DNA of 64,000 nt, taken from contig OY759982.1 of NCBI GenBank assembly GCA_963662895.1, positions 3,782,001-3,846,000 of the forward strand, given 5' to 3'. The notes beneath the pieces were generated by a model. The model saw only the letters and a program-made list of their open reading frames with translations, was not told the origin of the DNA and made no database searches. How positions within the stretch are numbered: the first letter of the stretch is position 1; every line of letters begins with the position of its first letter. The DNA comes from GWE2-42-39 sp963662895 (lineage in GTDB: Bacteria; Bacteroidota; Bacteroidia; Bacteroidales; Prolixibacteraceae). Shown here piece after piece: positions 28,159 to 37,871 of the stretch. The position numbers were made by a program, and so were the translations under genes.

Positions 28159-28300
28159 CTAGTGTCGTCCACCATAAAATGATGGTTTGTCATTCCGACG
28201 TAAGGAGGAATCTTCAACTTCATAACGCTAAACATGAGATGAGCCCCTTCTCCCGAGTGCTCGGGATCAGAATGACAAAGTAGGTTTGAACATGACACTA
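28159..28300. repeat. MITE-like element between uxaE and uxaC
   Basis: 142 bp bounded by an inverted CTAGTGTC (28159-28166) / GACACTAG (28293-28300). Inside is a second inverted pair, TTGTCATT near 28188 and AATGACAA near 28269. The inner text GTCATTCCGACG..AGGAATCTTC..GGGATCAGAATGACA is a type seen dispersed in many Bacteroidota genomes (from memory). It has no coding capacity. Confidence 0.65.
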
Positions 28301-28306
28301 GTGTTA

Positions 28307-29551
28307 TTATAAATTAAATAACCTCTTTAGATGGCGGTCGTAAATATTTTCCTCAACACAACCACCTACTATATCTGCATATTTCTCAAGCAGTCCGGCA
28401 TATTTCTCCATTTCGGCGGCCACTTTGTACCCCACATGAATCAACTGGCGGAAATTCGAATTATAATCCGGATGACCGGGAATATGGCGCAGAGTATTTG
28501 CATATTTCTCACTGCTCCACCCGGCCACTTCTTCGGGCGAAGGTAGTTGCGAATCATCGATATCAATTACATCTGCATAAGGGGCACACAGTTCATCTTT
28601 GCGCCCGAGGGCTACCTTATAAATATGTTTGGCTGCTTCCAATGCTTCTCCGCCGGCAAGAGCAAGACCAATTACTTCTTCGAGCCAGGTTGTCCCGGCA
28701 GTCTTCACATGCAGACCTTTATCGTATTTTTTAATGATCTCTGCCATGATCGGATAAATCGTGAATTTGTCGCTGCCGGAGTGTACGCTTAATTTCAGGT
28801 TGTCTGGCAATCCAAAATTTTTCACTGCATAATCAATTACCAACACATCCTGCTCAAATTCTTTGGCAAACTGACCGACATCTCCTACATAATCAACCCC
28901 CTTGTTGAAACGGCCCGTAAATTTCGGGGCAATGGTTTGTGCAGGAATTTGTTCATCAGCAATCATTTTCAGGATAAAAAACATATCGACCGGAGTTTGC
29001 GGGGCTTCCACTTCATCCATCGATACTTCGGTAACAAAATTACCTTTCCCTTTTACTGATTCAATATGACGGTAAATTTTACCGGCCTCTTTTATCGCTG
29101 CCAAATATTTTCCAGCGACCACATCCAGTATTTCGTCAGAAATAATAATCGGTGCATCAATACCTGGTATTGCAACTTCGGCGCCAAGAACTTTACACGA
29201 AGCCTTGAAAGCAGTAACGTCAGAGGCGTCAGAAGAATTTCCGATATACGCGGCAACGTCGAGCGTAAAAAAATCCGAGACCTCAATAAAACGGTCCACA
29301 TTGGTTAAATTAATATGATCGGCATCAACATAATAATTGCCGGTCCACCCCAAAGCCTTCACAGCGGCATCAGCTTCTTTTCGGGTTTCAACAGGTTCCG
29401 AATGAACAATGTTATGCTCACGGTTCGATTTATTCCAAACCGGAGTTACTTCAATACCTTTAGCATTGGCTTTCATCAATGCTTTTAGCTGCGCTTTGCC
29501 TTCGTGACTAAAGCGGTCGCCTACACCAAAACTATATTTTCCGATTTTCAT
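28307..29551 (-). CDS. uxaE: Tagaturonate epimerase (UxaE family)
   Basis: About 414 residues starting at ATG 29551 (MKIGKYSFGVGDRFSHEG). This opening and the later KLSVHSGSDKFTIYPIM and HVKTAGTTWLEEVIGLAL segments match the UxaE family, which epimerises D-tagaturonate to D-fructuronate. Together with UxaC this lets galacturonate enter the fructuronate branch, replacing UxaB/UxaA. It lies in the same minus-strand block as uxaC, kdgK and eda. The next steps, fructuronate reductase and mannonate dehydratase, must be encoded elsewhere. Confidence 0.85.
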   Translation of the reverse strand: MKIGKYSFGVGDRFSHEGKAQLKALMKANAKGIEVTPVWNKSNREHNIVHSEPVETRKEADAAVKALGWTGNYYVDADHINLTNVDRFIEVSDFFTLDVAAYIGNSSDASDVTAFKASCKVLGAEVAIPGIDAPIIISDEILDVVAGKYLAAIKEAGKIYRHIESVKGKGNFVTEVSMDEVEAPQTPVDMFFILKMIADEQIPAQTIAPKFTGRFNKGVDYVGDVGQFAKEFEQDVLVIDYAVKNFGLPDNLKLSVHSGSDKFTIYPIMAEIIKKYDKGLHVKTAGTTWLEEVIGLALAGGEALEAAKHIYKVALGRKDELCAPYADVIDIDDSQLPSPEEVAGWSSEKYANTLRHIPGHPDYNSNFRQLIHVGYKVAAEMEKYAGLLEKYADIVGGCVEENIYDRHLKRLFNL

Positions 29552-29789
29552 ATTTAAAATTGATTTACTGAAACAAAACTTAAAAATGATACTCACGGGA
29601 TTAAAGTCCGTGTACGAACACGAAAATAGATATATATTTTATTACTCCAAAAGATAAAAAGCTGTTATACATCAAGTTTTCAGAAGTAACAAAAGGAACA
29701 ACAGCCCTATTTATCTATTAAACAGCGTTTTGTTTCAGGAAAAACCGAAAAATATCATTGAAATAAAGAAAATTATTTCTGTTTTAAAT

Positions 29790-30920
29790 TCATACTTTCA
29801 AAAATTTCCCTTTCCGGTACATCAGCCAGAGGATGAAAAAAATGATGGACACATTACCCAACCGGATAACAACCCCATAGAAATCTCCCAAAAATTGTTC
29901 TGTTCCATGCAAAACAGATGTAAAAATACTGCTGAAGTTAAATATCTCGTACAGCATATAGGCCAGAATCGAGTTCATCCCGTATATTTTCAGCCAATCC
30001 AGGTATTTGCCGTAACTCCTGTAATCGATAAGATAATAAAACAGTGCCATCAATAAAAAGCAGATACCACTGCTGTAGAGGGTCATCGAACTGGTCCAGA
30101 TGTGTTTGATGATGGGCATTTGCAATCCCCACAGTTGCCCGGCAATAATCATCAGCACCCCGCCAATGGCCAGCCATTGCACTTTCCTGATTTTCGGGAG
30201 GCTGCCTTTCATGATCTGGCCTGCAAATACTCCGGTCATTACCGTAACGCCAAAGTTCAGGCTACTCACGATCCATGTATACCGGTATTTTCCAAAGTCA
30301 ATGCCAGCATCTGTCACTGTTGAACCATCGCGGAAACGGCCCAATACTACGCGGTCGATGTATTCAGCCAGGTTATTGTCAGGGCCAAAATTACCGCCTC
30401 CCCAATCTCCGGTCTTTACAAATGTCAGGAGTGCCCAGTACAGCAGGAGCAAACCTGCCGTAACAATGATCTGCCCGTTCCGTTTCAGGTGCATCAAAAG
30501 AATTGCGGAAATCAAATAACCTACGGCAATAGACTGAAGGGTATTCGAAAAGAAGAAAATCCGGTTAGGGTCAAGAGCCAGCAGGTTTCCCTGGCACATC
30601 ATACCGAATATCCACAACAGCACGACCCGCTTCAGTATCCGTTTGTACAGTTGGACTTTGGTGCCGTTACGCAGGTGTTTGGCAAAGGCAAAGGGCATGG
30701 ATGCCCCGGCCATAAACATAAACAACGGCATGATGATGTCCCAGAAAACAAATCCTTCCCAGGGGACATGATGAAATTTTGAGGCCAGCCAGCTCAGTGG
30801 CCCCCAGCCCAGTGCATCGGCAAATCTGGTAAATACAGGTTGAAAAAATACAAGGCAAAAAAGGTCAAAACCCCGTAATACATCAAGAGAACCTAAGCGT
30901 TCCGTTTTTTTAGTTTCCAT
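29790..30920 (-). CDS. DUF5009 / heparan-glucosaminide acetyltransferase-like membrane protein
   Basis: About 376 residues with ten or more membrane helices. The start METKKTERLGSLDVLRGFD at 30920 is chosen; the in-frame upstream extension overlaps the next gene and has no membrane pattern. RxxSLDxLRGFD and DIIMPLFMFMAGASMPFAF are the signature of the DUF5009/NagX/HGSNAT group, putative inner-membrane acyltransferases that act on sugars. In Bacteroidota such genes often lie in polysaccharide loci. The sugar and acyl group are unknown. Confidence 0.85.
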   Translation of the reverse strand: METKKTERLGSLDVLRGFDLFCLVFFQPVFTRFADALGWGPLSWLASKFHHVPWEGFVFWDIIMPLFMFMAGASMPFAFAKHLRNGTKVQLYKRILKRVVLLWIFGMMCQGNLLALDPNRIFFFSNTLQSIAVGYLISAILLMHLKRNGQIIVTAGLLLLYWALLTFVKTGDWGGGNFGPDNNLAEYIDRVVLGRFRDGSTVTDAGIDFGKYRYTWIVSSLNFGVTVMTGVFAGQIMKGSLPKIRKVQWLAIGGVLMIIAGQLWGLQMPIIKHIWTSSMTLYSSGICFLLMALFYYLIDYRSYGKYLDWLKIYGMNSILAYMLYEIFNFSSIFTSVLHGTEQFLGDFYGVVIRLGNVSIIFFILWLMYRKGKFLKV

Positions 30921-30957
30921 AATTATCAGGTCTATTTGGTTAATTGATTGATTGGTT

Positions 30958-31899
30958 CTATTTGGGTGAATAGCGACGAACTTCAGAATGCATGGTATAA
31001 AGACTTGGTTTTTCCCCATCGAAAACAAGAATAGCACTGGAGTAATCTCCTTCAAGAAACGGGTTACCGGAATATTTTTTCCAATGAATAAGATCAGTTG
31101 ACATGGCCACATTGGAAGTCCAAACCACATGAGACGAGGGGTGCTGCCAGTCGAGACGGTCAGTAGCGTGGTAGTACAAATAATACCTGTTTTTGTATTT
31201 TACCACCTGGTCGGCGGCCACAGCGGCAATATCGTACTTATCGGGCCCCAAAGCGATAGCCGGATCATCCTGAACATTTTTCCAGGTCAGTTTATCTTTT
31301 GATTCTGCCAGCCAGATGCCTAAATCGTCCCGTTCGTAAAAGAGGTACCATTTCCCGTCTTCAATCCATACACTTGGGGTCCCGTAAGGTCCGGGAATAG
31401 TATCCCCTTTACTTGTCAGCAGGGTCAAATCCCCCTGTTCTGTCCAGTTGATGCCATCGGGAGAAGTCATTAAGTGGGCAACATCACCATCGCCTTCAGC
31501 ATACATATAATAAGTTCCTTCGTGTTTTACCACGATCATATCTTCTACCCATTTGTCGCTGAAAATAGGTTTATCGGAGTACCGTTTCCAATTAATACCG
31601 TCGGATGAAGTGGCATAACCTAAAAATTTGGGGCGGGCAAGGTCCGGATTATAGCCGGAATACCACATCTTATAAAGGCCGTCTTCGTACAAGATATACC
31701 CGCGCTCCCGGATCTTTTTATCCCAGGTATCTGTTCCGGTTCCTGAAAAAACAGGGTTCCCATCATACGGGGTAAAGGCCACCATTTCGGAAGGAAATTC
31801 TTCTCCTGTATTATTTTCAGAAGATGTTTTTTTACTCGTATGACAGGCTGTAATTGTTATTAAAACACTTAGTACAAATAGTTGTGTTATCTTTTTCAT
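30958..31899 (-). CDS. Five-bladed beta-propeller glycosidase-like lipoprotein
   Basis: About 313 residues. The start at 31899 (MKKITQLFVLSVLITITAC) gives a lipoprotein signal with lipobox ITAC; the upstream extension is not signal-like. The mature part shows repeated propeller strands: YKMWYSGYNPD, IGYATSSDGINWKR-like repeats (GYATSSDGINW, LMTSPDGINW, LAESKDKLTW, AMSTDLIHW) and KYYLYYHATDR-like blades. This pattern fits the GH43/GH117/GH130-type propellers; the exact family cannot be fixed by eye. It would trim oligosaccharide in the periplasm. Confidence 0.78.
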   Translation of the reverse strand: MKKITQLFVLSVLITITACHTSKKTSSENNTGEEFPSEMVAFTPYDGNPVFSGTGTDTWDKKIRERGYILYEDGLYKMWYSGYNPDLARPKFLGYATSSDGINWKRYSDKPIFSDKWVEDMIVVKHEGTYYMYAEGDGDVAHLMTSPDGINWTEQGDLTLLTSKGDTIPGPYGTPSVWIEDGKWYLFYERDDLGIWLAESKDKLTWKNVQDDPAIALGPDKYDIAAVAADQVVKYKNRYYLYYHATDRLDWQHPSSHVVWTSNVAMSTDLIHWKKYSGNPFLEGDYSSAILVFDGEKPSLYTMHSEVRRYSPK

Positions 31900-32011
31900 G
31901 ATATTTATTCTAAAAATTAGCTTAGGTTTTATTCTATTACTCAAAACAAGGTTTATTCCGTGAAAGGCCGGGCCGGTAAAAACAAATTGAGACAAAAATA
32001 ACCACTACAAT

Positions 32012-34171
32012 TTATTTTTCAATATTTAGTGAAAATGATTTTATTCCGAAAAATACAATTGCAGCCGAAGCATCATTAAATGCAGCGTTAATCGTTGCAT
32101 GACCATTGTTTATTTTCACCATCGCCCACTGGTTGTTCCAAAAATCAGGGACTACAACATTTTTGGTAATGTAGGAAAAGTTCCCTTTTGAGTTGGCAAA
32201 AATCACCACCACTCCTCTCCCTGTTTCGGGGTTTATCTTTTCATATATCTCAGGGGTATCTCCCGGACGGCCAATATGTACCGGTGCCGCAGCCATCACG
32301 TCATCGCGTACTTGTTTGTATTTTTCAAAAATATTGTGAAATAAAGCCACTCCTTCGGGCGAAGTCTTTAGTATTTCTCCCCAAACTGAATTCTGTCCGA
32401 GAACCAACGATGCCAGGTTAATGATCTGTGAACTTTCAGGATCGTCGGGCTGGTAGTTGGCTAGGAACAGGTTGGACGGAATCCACTTGTCGTAATCGAG
32501 TACCGAACGCATAAACCAGGTGCGGGCCGGACCAGGATTAATAAAAATATTGTGGTTATTATTAGGCAAAAGGCTTTCCCCCAGGTCGAAATTACGATAA
32601 TACGGACCGTTGTTCAGAATAAAATAACGCCCGTTGGCCAGGAACTGCAAACCAACACCGATCCTGCGGGATTCGGTAACATCAAAATCAAAAATGGCAT
32701 CAGGGCAGGCGGTACACACTTTTTCCATAATTTTGCCCAGGTATACCGGAAGTAAAAAGCCATAAGACTGCTGCCTCTCTTTCCGGGTGTTTTGTTCTGT
32801 TCCATGAAAATGGTTCGGGTCGTCACAGCCCGACTGCCCTACCCCGTCCAGGTAAAAATAACTCACTCCCAGCTCTTTGCTCATATGGATCAGCACATCA
32901 GCATAATACTCCCAGTAGGGACTTACCAGGCACATATCCACACTTTCTTCGGTTTCCCACACCATTGAAGGCGTATCGGGTCTGCCATTCCATGTCTTTA
33001 TACAATTTTTGTTTTTCAGGAATGCCTGACTGGCTACCGCTGCTTTCTTCGGATCCATCCAGACACCAAGCTTCATTCCGTAATTATCCAGTTTTTCTTT
33101 GATTTGCTTAAACCCATCCGGAAAATTTTTCAGGTTGACACCCCAGTCACCGGCACGATTGAACCACCCGGCATCAAGCACATAGTATTCAATGCCCATA
33201 TCATGCGCACGATCTATCTCCCTGAGCGTATAGTCCAGGGTCATGGTGGTTAAATACTGTCCTCCGGCCCATTTTACCCGTTCCTGCCGGCCCCAGGAAT
33301 TATAATAAATGTAAGGCTTACGACTGTCAAGATTCTCTGTCTGGTATTTGAGTATGAATGTACGGAACTGCCGGGCCATGTTTTCTTCACGGCCTGTAAC
33401 ACCGGCTACTTCGAACCAAACAGAAGAATACCCGTCAACAGGTTGCCCGTTGTAATAATTCCCCTTCACCGCTTTTAGTTCAACTTCTTTCTCCGGGGTA
33501 AACCGGTATTCCAGAAAATTGTTGGGATACATGGCATCATGTTCATATGCGCAAAGGAAGGTTGTCTGCCCGTTTTCTCCCAGCAGGATTGGCCCTACCG
33601 CCGAACCGGAACCGGCAAAATCAGCCTCATGCACCGGCGTCTCCTCCAAATGGCAGGAATGGATCATCTCGTTAAAAACAGAAAGGCTGATTTCTTTGAC
33701 CTCTGTAAAACCATCCATTGAATACGACAAACAGGAAAGGTTATCAGTCCCGGCGGTTTTAGTCAGCCTTTGTCCTCCTGATGCTTTCAGTGTGTAAGAA
33801 AAGCGTAATACCGGATTATCGCCGGCCACCCGGAATTTTATCTGTAAGCGGATCGTGGTGTCTGGTTGAAAAGCACCTTCATAAACATATTCGGTTGCCC
33901 CGTTGCGCAAAGTGACTGGTTCTTTCTCCTGATTCAAATTGCACAACAGACCGGATGTTCGTTTTCCGTCAATTTCAAAAACCGGGAACTTTATTTCGAT
34001 AGCTTTTCCTTCGGGCTTTATGGTATAGTTCCATGAACTGACTGACCTGGGTTTCCATGAGATATCAAAAATGGAGGTTTCTATTTTTTTTTCACGAACC
34101 GGTTGACAGGATAAAAATCCTGAAACAATTAGTAGTGAACTTATAATAGATTTAATTTTTACTATTTTCAT
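32012..34171 (-). CDS. GH36-like alpha-galactosidase-type lipoprotein
   Basis: 719 residues with a lipoprotein signal (lipobox GFLSC). An N-terminal beta-sandwich (about residues 30-280) is followed by a TIM barrel whose strands read YYVLDAGWF, GMKLGVWMDPKKAA and YFYLDGVGQSG, the last holding the likely nucleophile Asp, then IFDFDVTESRRIGVG, likely the acid/base region. This is the clan GH-D (melibiase/GH36) layout. The active-site loops differ from classical alpha-galactosidases (no KWDMNR), so the sugar may be different. It sits in the locus between the propeller protein and a decayed beta-helix gene. Confidence 0.78.
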   Translation of the reverse strand: MKIVKIKSIISSLLIVSGFLSCQPVREKKIETSIFDISWKPRSVSSWNYTIKPEGKAIEIKFPVFEIDGKRTSGLLCNLNQEKEPVTLRNGATEYVYEGAFQPDTTIRLQIKFRVAGDNPVLRFSYTLKASGGQRLTKTAGTDNLSCLSYSMDGFTEVKEISLSVFNEMIHSCHLEETPVHEADFAGSGSAVGPILLGENGQTTFLCAYEHDAMYPNNFLEYRFTPEKEVELKAVKGNYYNGQPVDGYSSVWFEVAGVTGREENMARQFRTFILKYQTENLDSRKPYIYYNSWGRQERVKWAGGQYLTTMTLDYTLREIDRAHDMGIEYYVLDAGWFNRAGDWGVNLKNFPDGFKQIKEKLDNYGMKLGVWMDPKKAAVASQAFLKNKNCIKTWNGRPDTPSMVWETEESVDMCLVSPYWEYYADVLIHMSKELGVSYFYLDGVGQSGCDDPNHFHGTEQNTRKERQQSYGFLLPVYLGKIMEKVCTACPDAIFDFDVTESRRIGVGLQFLANGRYFILNNGPYYRNFDLGESLLPNNNHNIFINPGPARTWFMRSVLDYDKWIPSNLFLANYQPDDPESSQIINLASLVLGQNSVWGEILKTSPEGVALFHNIFEKYKQVRDDVMAAAPVHIGRPGDTPEIYEKINPETGRGVVVIFANSKGNFSYITKNVVVPDFWNNQWAMVKINNGHATINAAFNDASAAIVFFGIKSFSLNIEK

Positions 34172-34226
34172 CGTTTGCTCTTTTCAAATTAAAAAAAATC
34201 ACTTCCGCCATATATCATAAATGTTG

Positions 34227-34397
34227 TCACCTGAGTATTAGCATAAGCATGTTTAGAATTACTTTTTCAGGTAAGGACTTGCAGTATTCATCAATGTATA
34301 AACCAATACTATCGAACGGAATTTTCTGAAACCCCAAATTTTTCAATACCAATTCATTTTCAGGATATAAATTCTCTTTTCCCACATCGATGAATGT
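34227..34397 (-). pseudogene. Remnant of a right-handed beta-helix protein (C-terminal end)
   Basis: A 56-codon open stretch on the minus strand, closed upstream by a TAA and ending in TGA, reads TFIDVGKENLYPENELVL, then KNLGFQKIPFDSIGLYIDEY. The GFxxIPFxxIGLYxDEY ending is one I recognise from Bacteroidota right-handed parallel beta-helix proteins (pectate-lyase-like fold). It has no start codon context and the rest of the gene is missing, so it is debris. The family name is from memory. Confidence 0.5.
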
Positions 34398-34494
34398 TTA
34401 TAAATTTCCGTGTGATGTTTTTACTGTAATGAGTCGTCCTTTTTAAGTTCTTTTAAATATTACCTCAATTCATCATTTTTCCGTGAATTCAAAA

Positions 34495-34698
34495 TTAATA
34501 TGATACAAGCAAATTTATTGTCTTTTCCCGGGAAGGTAAAATAATCGTCTCATGATTCCCGTCCCAGTTGTTCCATTCTTTGCCGTTTGCTAATACTGAT
34601 TTTATTGGCTTTTTAAATGGAGCACGAACAAATAATTTAAGTTTTCCTTCAGGAATATCTCTAGAAAGATTTATAGTTGCTTCAATCGTATCAAGTTT
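34495..34698 (-). pseudogene. Frameshifted C-terminal piece of the six-hairpin glycosidase
   Basis: In the -1 frame relative to the upstream gene, 67 codons stay open to a TAA at 34495-34497. They encode a plausible C-terminal beta-domain end: LDTIEATINLSRDIPEGKL, then LFVRAPFKKPIKSV, WNNWDG and a final INLLVSY. The joint lies in a run of five As (34696-34700). A single base lost from this run would explain the break. It could be a real mutation or a sequencing error. Confidence 0.75.
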
Positions 34699-37600
34699 TT
34701 GCCGCTTTTCATTTCAAATGAAACATCTCCGAAAGAAGTGGCAACCTTACACAGAGATATAGTTTTCCCCGGTTCGAGCCAGTATCTGGGTGTTCCGGGG
34801 GCAAGCCATAATTCGTCGCCGGACTCGATGGCCAGCAGATCGCATACCCGGCTCAGAAACCGGGCTTCGTCAGGAACCTTATAAAGCCTTCCACTCCCGA
34901 CTCCCCATCTCCGGTATTCTTCAGTAAAAAGATTAACATCCCGGTAGAGGCAGGAAACCATATCATTATACAGGTTCCGGATAGCGGCAGGAATTTCATT
35001 TCGCAAAATATAAGCCTGTATCGGATTTTGAAGGTTTGCCTGAAAAACCATTCCTCCCCTGCTGAACCAATATTCGTCATCAACTACGCCATGTATGTGT
35101 TGTCCCAGCGAACTGGTTAAAGTTATATTATCTTCCCAGTCATCCAGGATTGCTTCTGCCAAAGGATCATCAGGATCGATTATCCCTGTTGTGATCAGAA
35201 TCATTGGGCCACACAAAGCTTCCCGTGTGGCAGAAAGACGGTAAGTAATTACGGAGTTGCCTCCATACCTTGAATAATAACCCGACTGCATTGGTCCAAA
35301 ATAACGAAACCGCTGATATGACCTTGAAGGAACAAAAGGGACATAAATATTATTTTTTAATCTTACTACCGGAGATAATTCACTTGCCCGTTTGACGGAA
35401 CTCTTTATATCATTAAGGTATTCCTGCGCTTCCTTTTCTAACCGCGCTGCTTCAGGCAGATTCGCTTTACAAAAAGCATTAGCCATCGTTTTTAATCCCA
35501 AATAAGAATATGCATTTACTGCATACCAGAACCCCCAATCGGAATTATCTTCGAGATGCCCGGCTGGTAACAGCCCATAATGAAGAACGGAAATCCCGTT
35601 TTTATCCGTCAATTTTGTATGGCTTCGTTGATTAATTATCCAGTCAACTGCTTTAATTATATTAGGTTTGGCATGCTCCAGCCATTCGTTATCTTGCGAC
35701 AACAGATAATGTTCGCCTAAAGCCCAGAGCACAGTTCCATGGTGCATGTTATAAGCCGCAGCCGAATAATCGTATTCGTCATCTACTTTTGCCCCGTTTA
35801 ATACGCCACTTTGATCGCCGGTGAATGTACCTGGCATAGGAACCCTTCCCTGAAGTTTCAGAAAGGTTTCCAGATAACTTTCAGCAGTTTTATGGTCACC
35901 TGTTTTATCCAGATAAACGATTTGAAATGCAGCTTCGTTGGCAAAAACCGGATGCTTAAATGCTGCTGCCGGAACCATAAATAAACCACTTTTGGGATCC
36001 CTGGTTGCACTCATCCTGATATGGGTAACAGCAGATTGCTCCATTTCATTGAATTTCCGTTCCGGCACATTAAACGGGATACATTTGTTGACAATATCCC
36101 TCCAGTAAGAAACCACCCGTTGCTTTTCAGCATTATAATCGAGGGAAGAAATACTGGTTTTATTGTCTTCGGTTAAATCTCCGACAAAAGGAACAGATAA
36201 ATAAAGGAATTTTGATTCATTTGCCGGAACGGCAAAAGGAATACACATTGCATCATCAATTATTTTAATCTCAGAAGAAGTCACGCCCTTTGGTAATTTT
36301 AATCCTGCTCGAATATACGTCCCCTCTTTTTTTTCGTCCATGATAAACAAATCCTGGAGTACAAGTTTATCAATTGGGTTCCCCTTTAGCCAGATGAAGG
36401 CAGGTTTTGCTTCGTCTGAAGGATTTGACACATCGATCCTGACCATCAGAACAGCAGGAGTCTGCTCACTCCGTTGCGGGTCATAAGGCGACAAAGGGCC
36501 TTCGAGCAAGGTTGCAAATGCTTCTTCCCTATACAATACCCCATCCCGGGCCCAGGTCACTTCAGGCACAGGAAGGTAATCGTTAAGTATTGACATGTGG
36601 GAAATTTTATCGTCACGGACATAAACGGGTTCTTTTCCTGTTCCGATTGACCATTTCAATTCATTACCTTTCCAGTTACAACGTTCCAATTCCCGGCCTT
36701 TGACTTTGGATAAATATTTATTCATGTAAAAATTTCCGCCCCATTCAAAACCAAATTTTTGCCAACTGGCATCCAAAGCCAGCGGCAAATAAAGTATACC
36801 TCTCTGTTCTCTTTCGATCACACTTAGTTTTGGTATTTCACGGCAGGCCCTGTCGTAAGTTTGTTCCGGTTCATCCCTTAGCATTTCACGTATAGTCCTG
36901 CCTCTCCTGATCTTTTCTTCTGAAAATTCTGCTGTATCTGAAGCAAGTGTAATATATGCCGAATAAGCAGGGATATAGATCGGACCCTCTTTCAAATCAT
37001 CGGTTAAAAAGGAAAAATTTCCTTTGGAAGAACGGACTGTAACAATAGTCAGGTCGGTAGACCCTCTTAATGTTGGTTCTGCAACAATCAGGTCTGCCAG
37101 AATACCTTTTGTCTGATTCTTTAACCGGAAATTCCAACTATTCCTTTTATCGGGTCCGTTCCGTTTACCTCCGGATACCTTTTCAATTCTCCCATTGAAA
37201 ATATTGAGGATTCCTTCCACTGGGTTAGTCTCCTGTTTGTCGCAACCAAATGCTATTCGTACCGACATTTTTCTCATTTTCGTAGGAGTATATACCTTTA
37301 AAGATCGAATTTTCGGGGGGGCACTGTTGTAAAATAACCTGATTTTGAGTGTTCGCCTGTAATCAACCGGATTTGGAAAATTAGCCGCTAACGGATTTTC
37401 CTTTTGGGAAATAGGTTTAAAAGAATAAATAATACGGTCACCCTTTATTTGAAAATCTGTTTCTGCTGTCAGCCACTCACCTTGCCAGGGGTCATCCATT
37501 TTATCATCAATAACATGGTCTTCAGGCGCTTCCATTGGCCATTCTTTAAACCAGTACTGAATTTTTGTTTCTTTTGCCATGGCATCCGGGACTTTCCCTT

Positions 37601-37871
37601 CATAATCAATTTCAATTTGCCGGATATCCCGCTCTTCGTTCCAACGAACCCCCATGTTCCATTCGGCATTTGCTGTCAGGGGAACATCGATTAATCCACT
37701 TTGATCCAAAACTTCCCCTAAAACCCCGGTTTGGTCAGACCAGTAACACATTTTGCCAAACGGAGTGATATTCAAATTTTCGGAAATATTATCGAATGAA
37801 GTCAAACAATTGAACATAGCTAATAATCCAATGATTGCCAACATTTGCTTTTTTTTCCCTGAAAAGTTCAT
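34671..37871 (-). CDS. Large six-hairpin (alpha/alpha)6 glycosidase, 3' end frameshifted
   Basis: 1066 residues as read, with a signal-like N-terminus (MLAIIGLLAMFNCLTSF). The first half is beta-rich. From about residue 600 it is helical with the six-hairpin toroid pattern: FANEAAFQIVYLDKTGDH, YNMHHGTVLWALGEHYLLS, WLEHAKPNIIKAVDWIINQR and NSDWGFWYAVNAYSYLG. The end reads ELWLAPGTPRYWLEPGKTIS, typical of the last domain before a small beta-sandwich. The natural end lies in another frame (34495-34698), giving an intact length near 1125. I cannot name the GH family. It follows susD in the locus and probably cuts the main chain or a side chain of the target glycan. Confidence 0.75.
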   Translation of the reverse strand: MNFSGKKKQMLAIIGLLAMFNCLTSFDNISENLNITPFGKMCYWSDQTGVLGEVLDQSGLIDVPLTANAEWNMGVRWNEERDIRQIEIDYEGKVPDAMAKETKIQYWFKEWPMEAPEDHVIDDKMDDPWQGEWLTAETDFQIKGDRIIYSFKPISQKENPLAANFPNPVDYRRTLKIRLFYNSAPPKIRSLKVYTPTKMRKMSVRIAFGCDKQETNPVEGILNIFNGRIEKVSGGKRNGPDKRNSWNFRLKNQTKGILADLIVAEPTLRGSTDLTIVTVRSSKGNFSFLTDDLKEGPIYIPAYSAYITLASDTAEFSEEKIRRGRTIREMLRDEPEQTYDRACREIPKLSVIEREQRGILYLPLALDASWQKFGFEWGGNFYMNKYLSKVKGRELERCNWKGNELKWSIGTGKEPVYVRDDKISHMSILNDYLPVPEVTWARDGVLYREEAFATLLEGPLSPYDPQRSEQTPAVLMVRIDVSNPSDEAKPAFIWLKGNPIDKLVLQDLFIMDEKKEGTYIRAGLKLPKGVTSSEIKIIDDAMCIPFAVPANESKFLYLSVPFVGDLTEDNKTSISSLDYNAEKQRVVSYWRDIVNKCIPFNVPERKFNEMEQSAVTHIRMSATRDPKSGLFMVPAAAFKHPVFANEAAFQIVYLDKTGDHKTAESYLETFLKLQGRVPMPGTFTGDQSGVLNGAKVDDEYDYSAAAYNMHHGTVLWALGEHYLLSQDNEWLEHAKPNIIKAVDWIINQRSHTKLTDKNGISVLHYGLLPAGHLEDNSDWGFWYAVNAYSYLGLKTMANAFCKANLPEAARLEKEAQEYLNDIKSSVKRASELSPVVRLKNNIYVPFVPSRSYQRFRYFGPMQSGYYSRYGGNSVITYRLSATREALCGPMILITTGIIDPDDPLAEAILDDWEDNITLTSSLGQHIHGVVDDEYWFSRGGMVFQANLQNPIQAYILRNEIPAAIRNLYNDMVSCLYRDVNLFTEEYRRWGVGSGRLYKVPDEARFLSRVCDLLAIESGDELWLAPGTPRYWLEPGKTISLCKVATSFGDVSFEMKSGKNLIRLKQL

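Noticed and set aside
30921..31130. N-terminal extension of the DUF5009 protein
   Set aside because: It overlaps the next gene and has no membrane or signal pattern; METKKTERLGSLDVLRG is the family start.
34690..34705. Programmed frameshift in the six-hairpin glycosidase
   Set aside because: C-AAA-AAC is not an ideal slippery heptamer, and glycosidases are not known for recoding; mutation or sequencing error is more likely.
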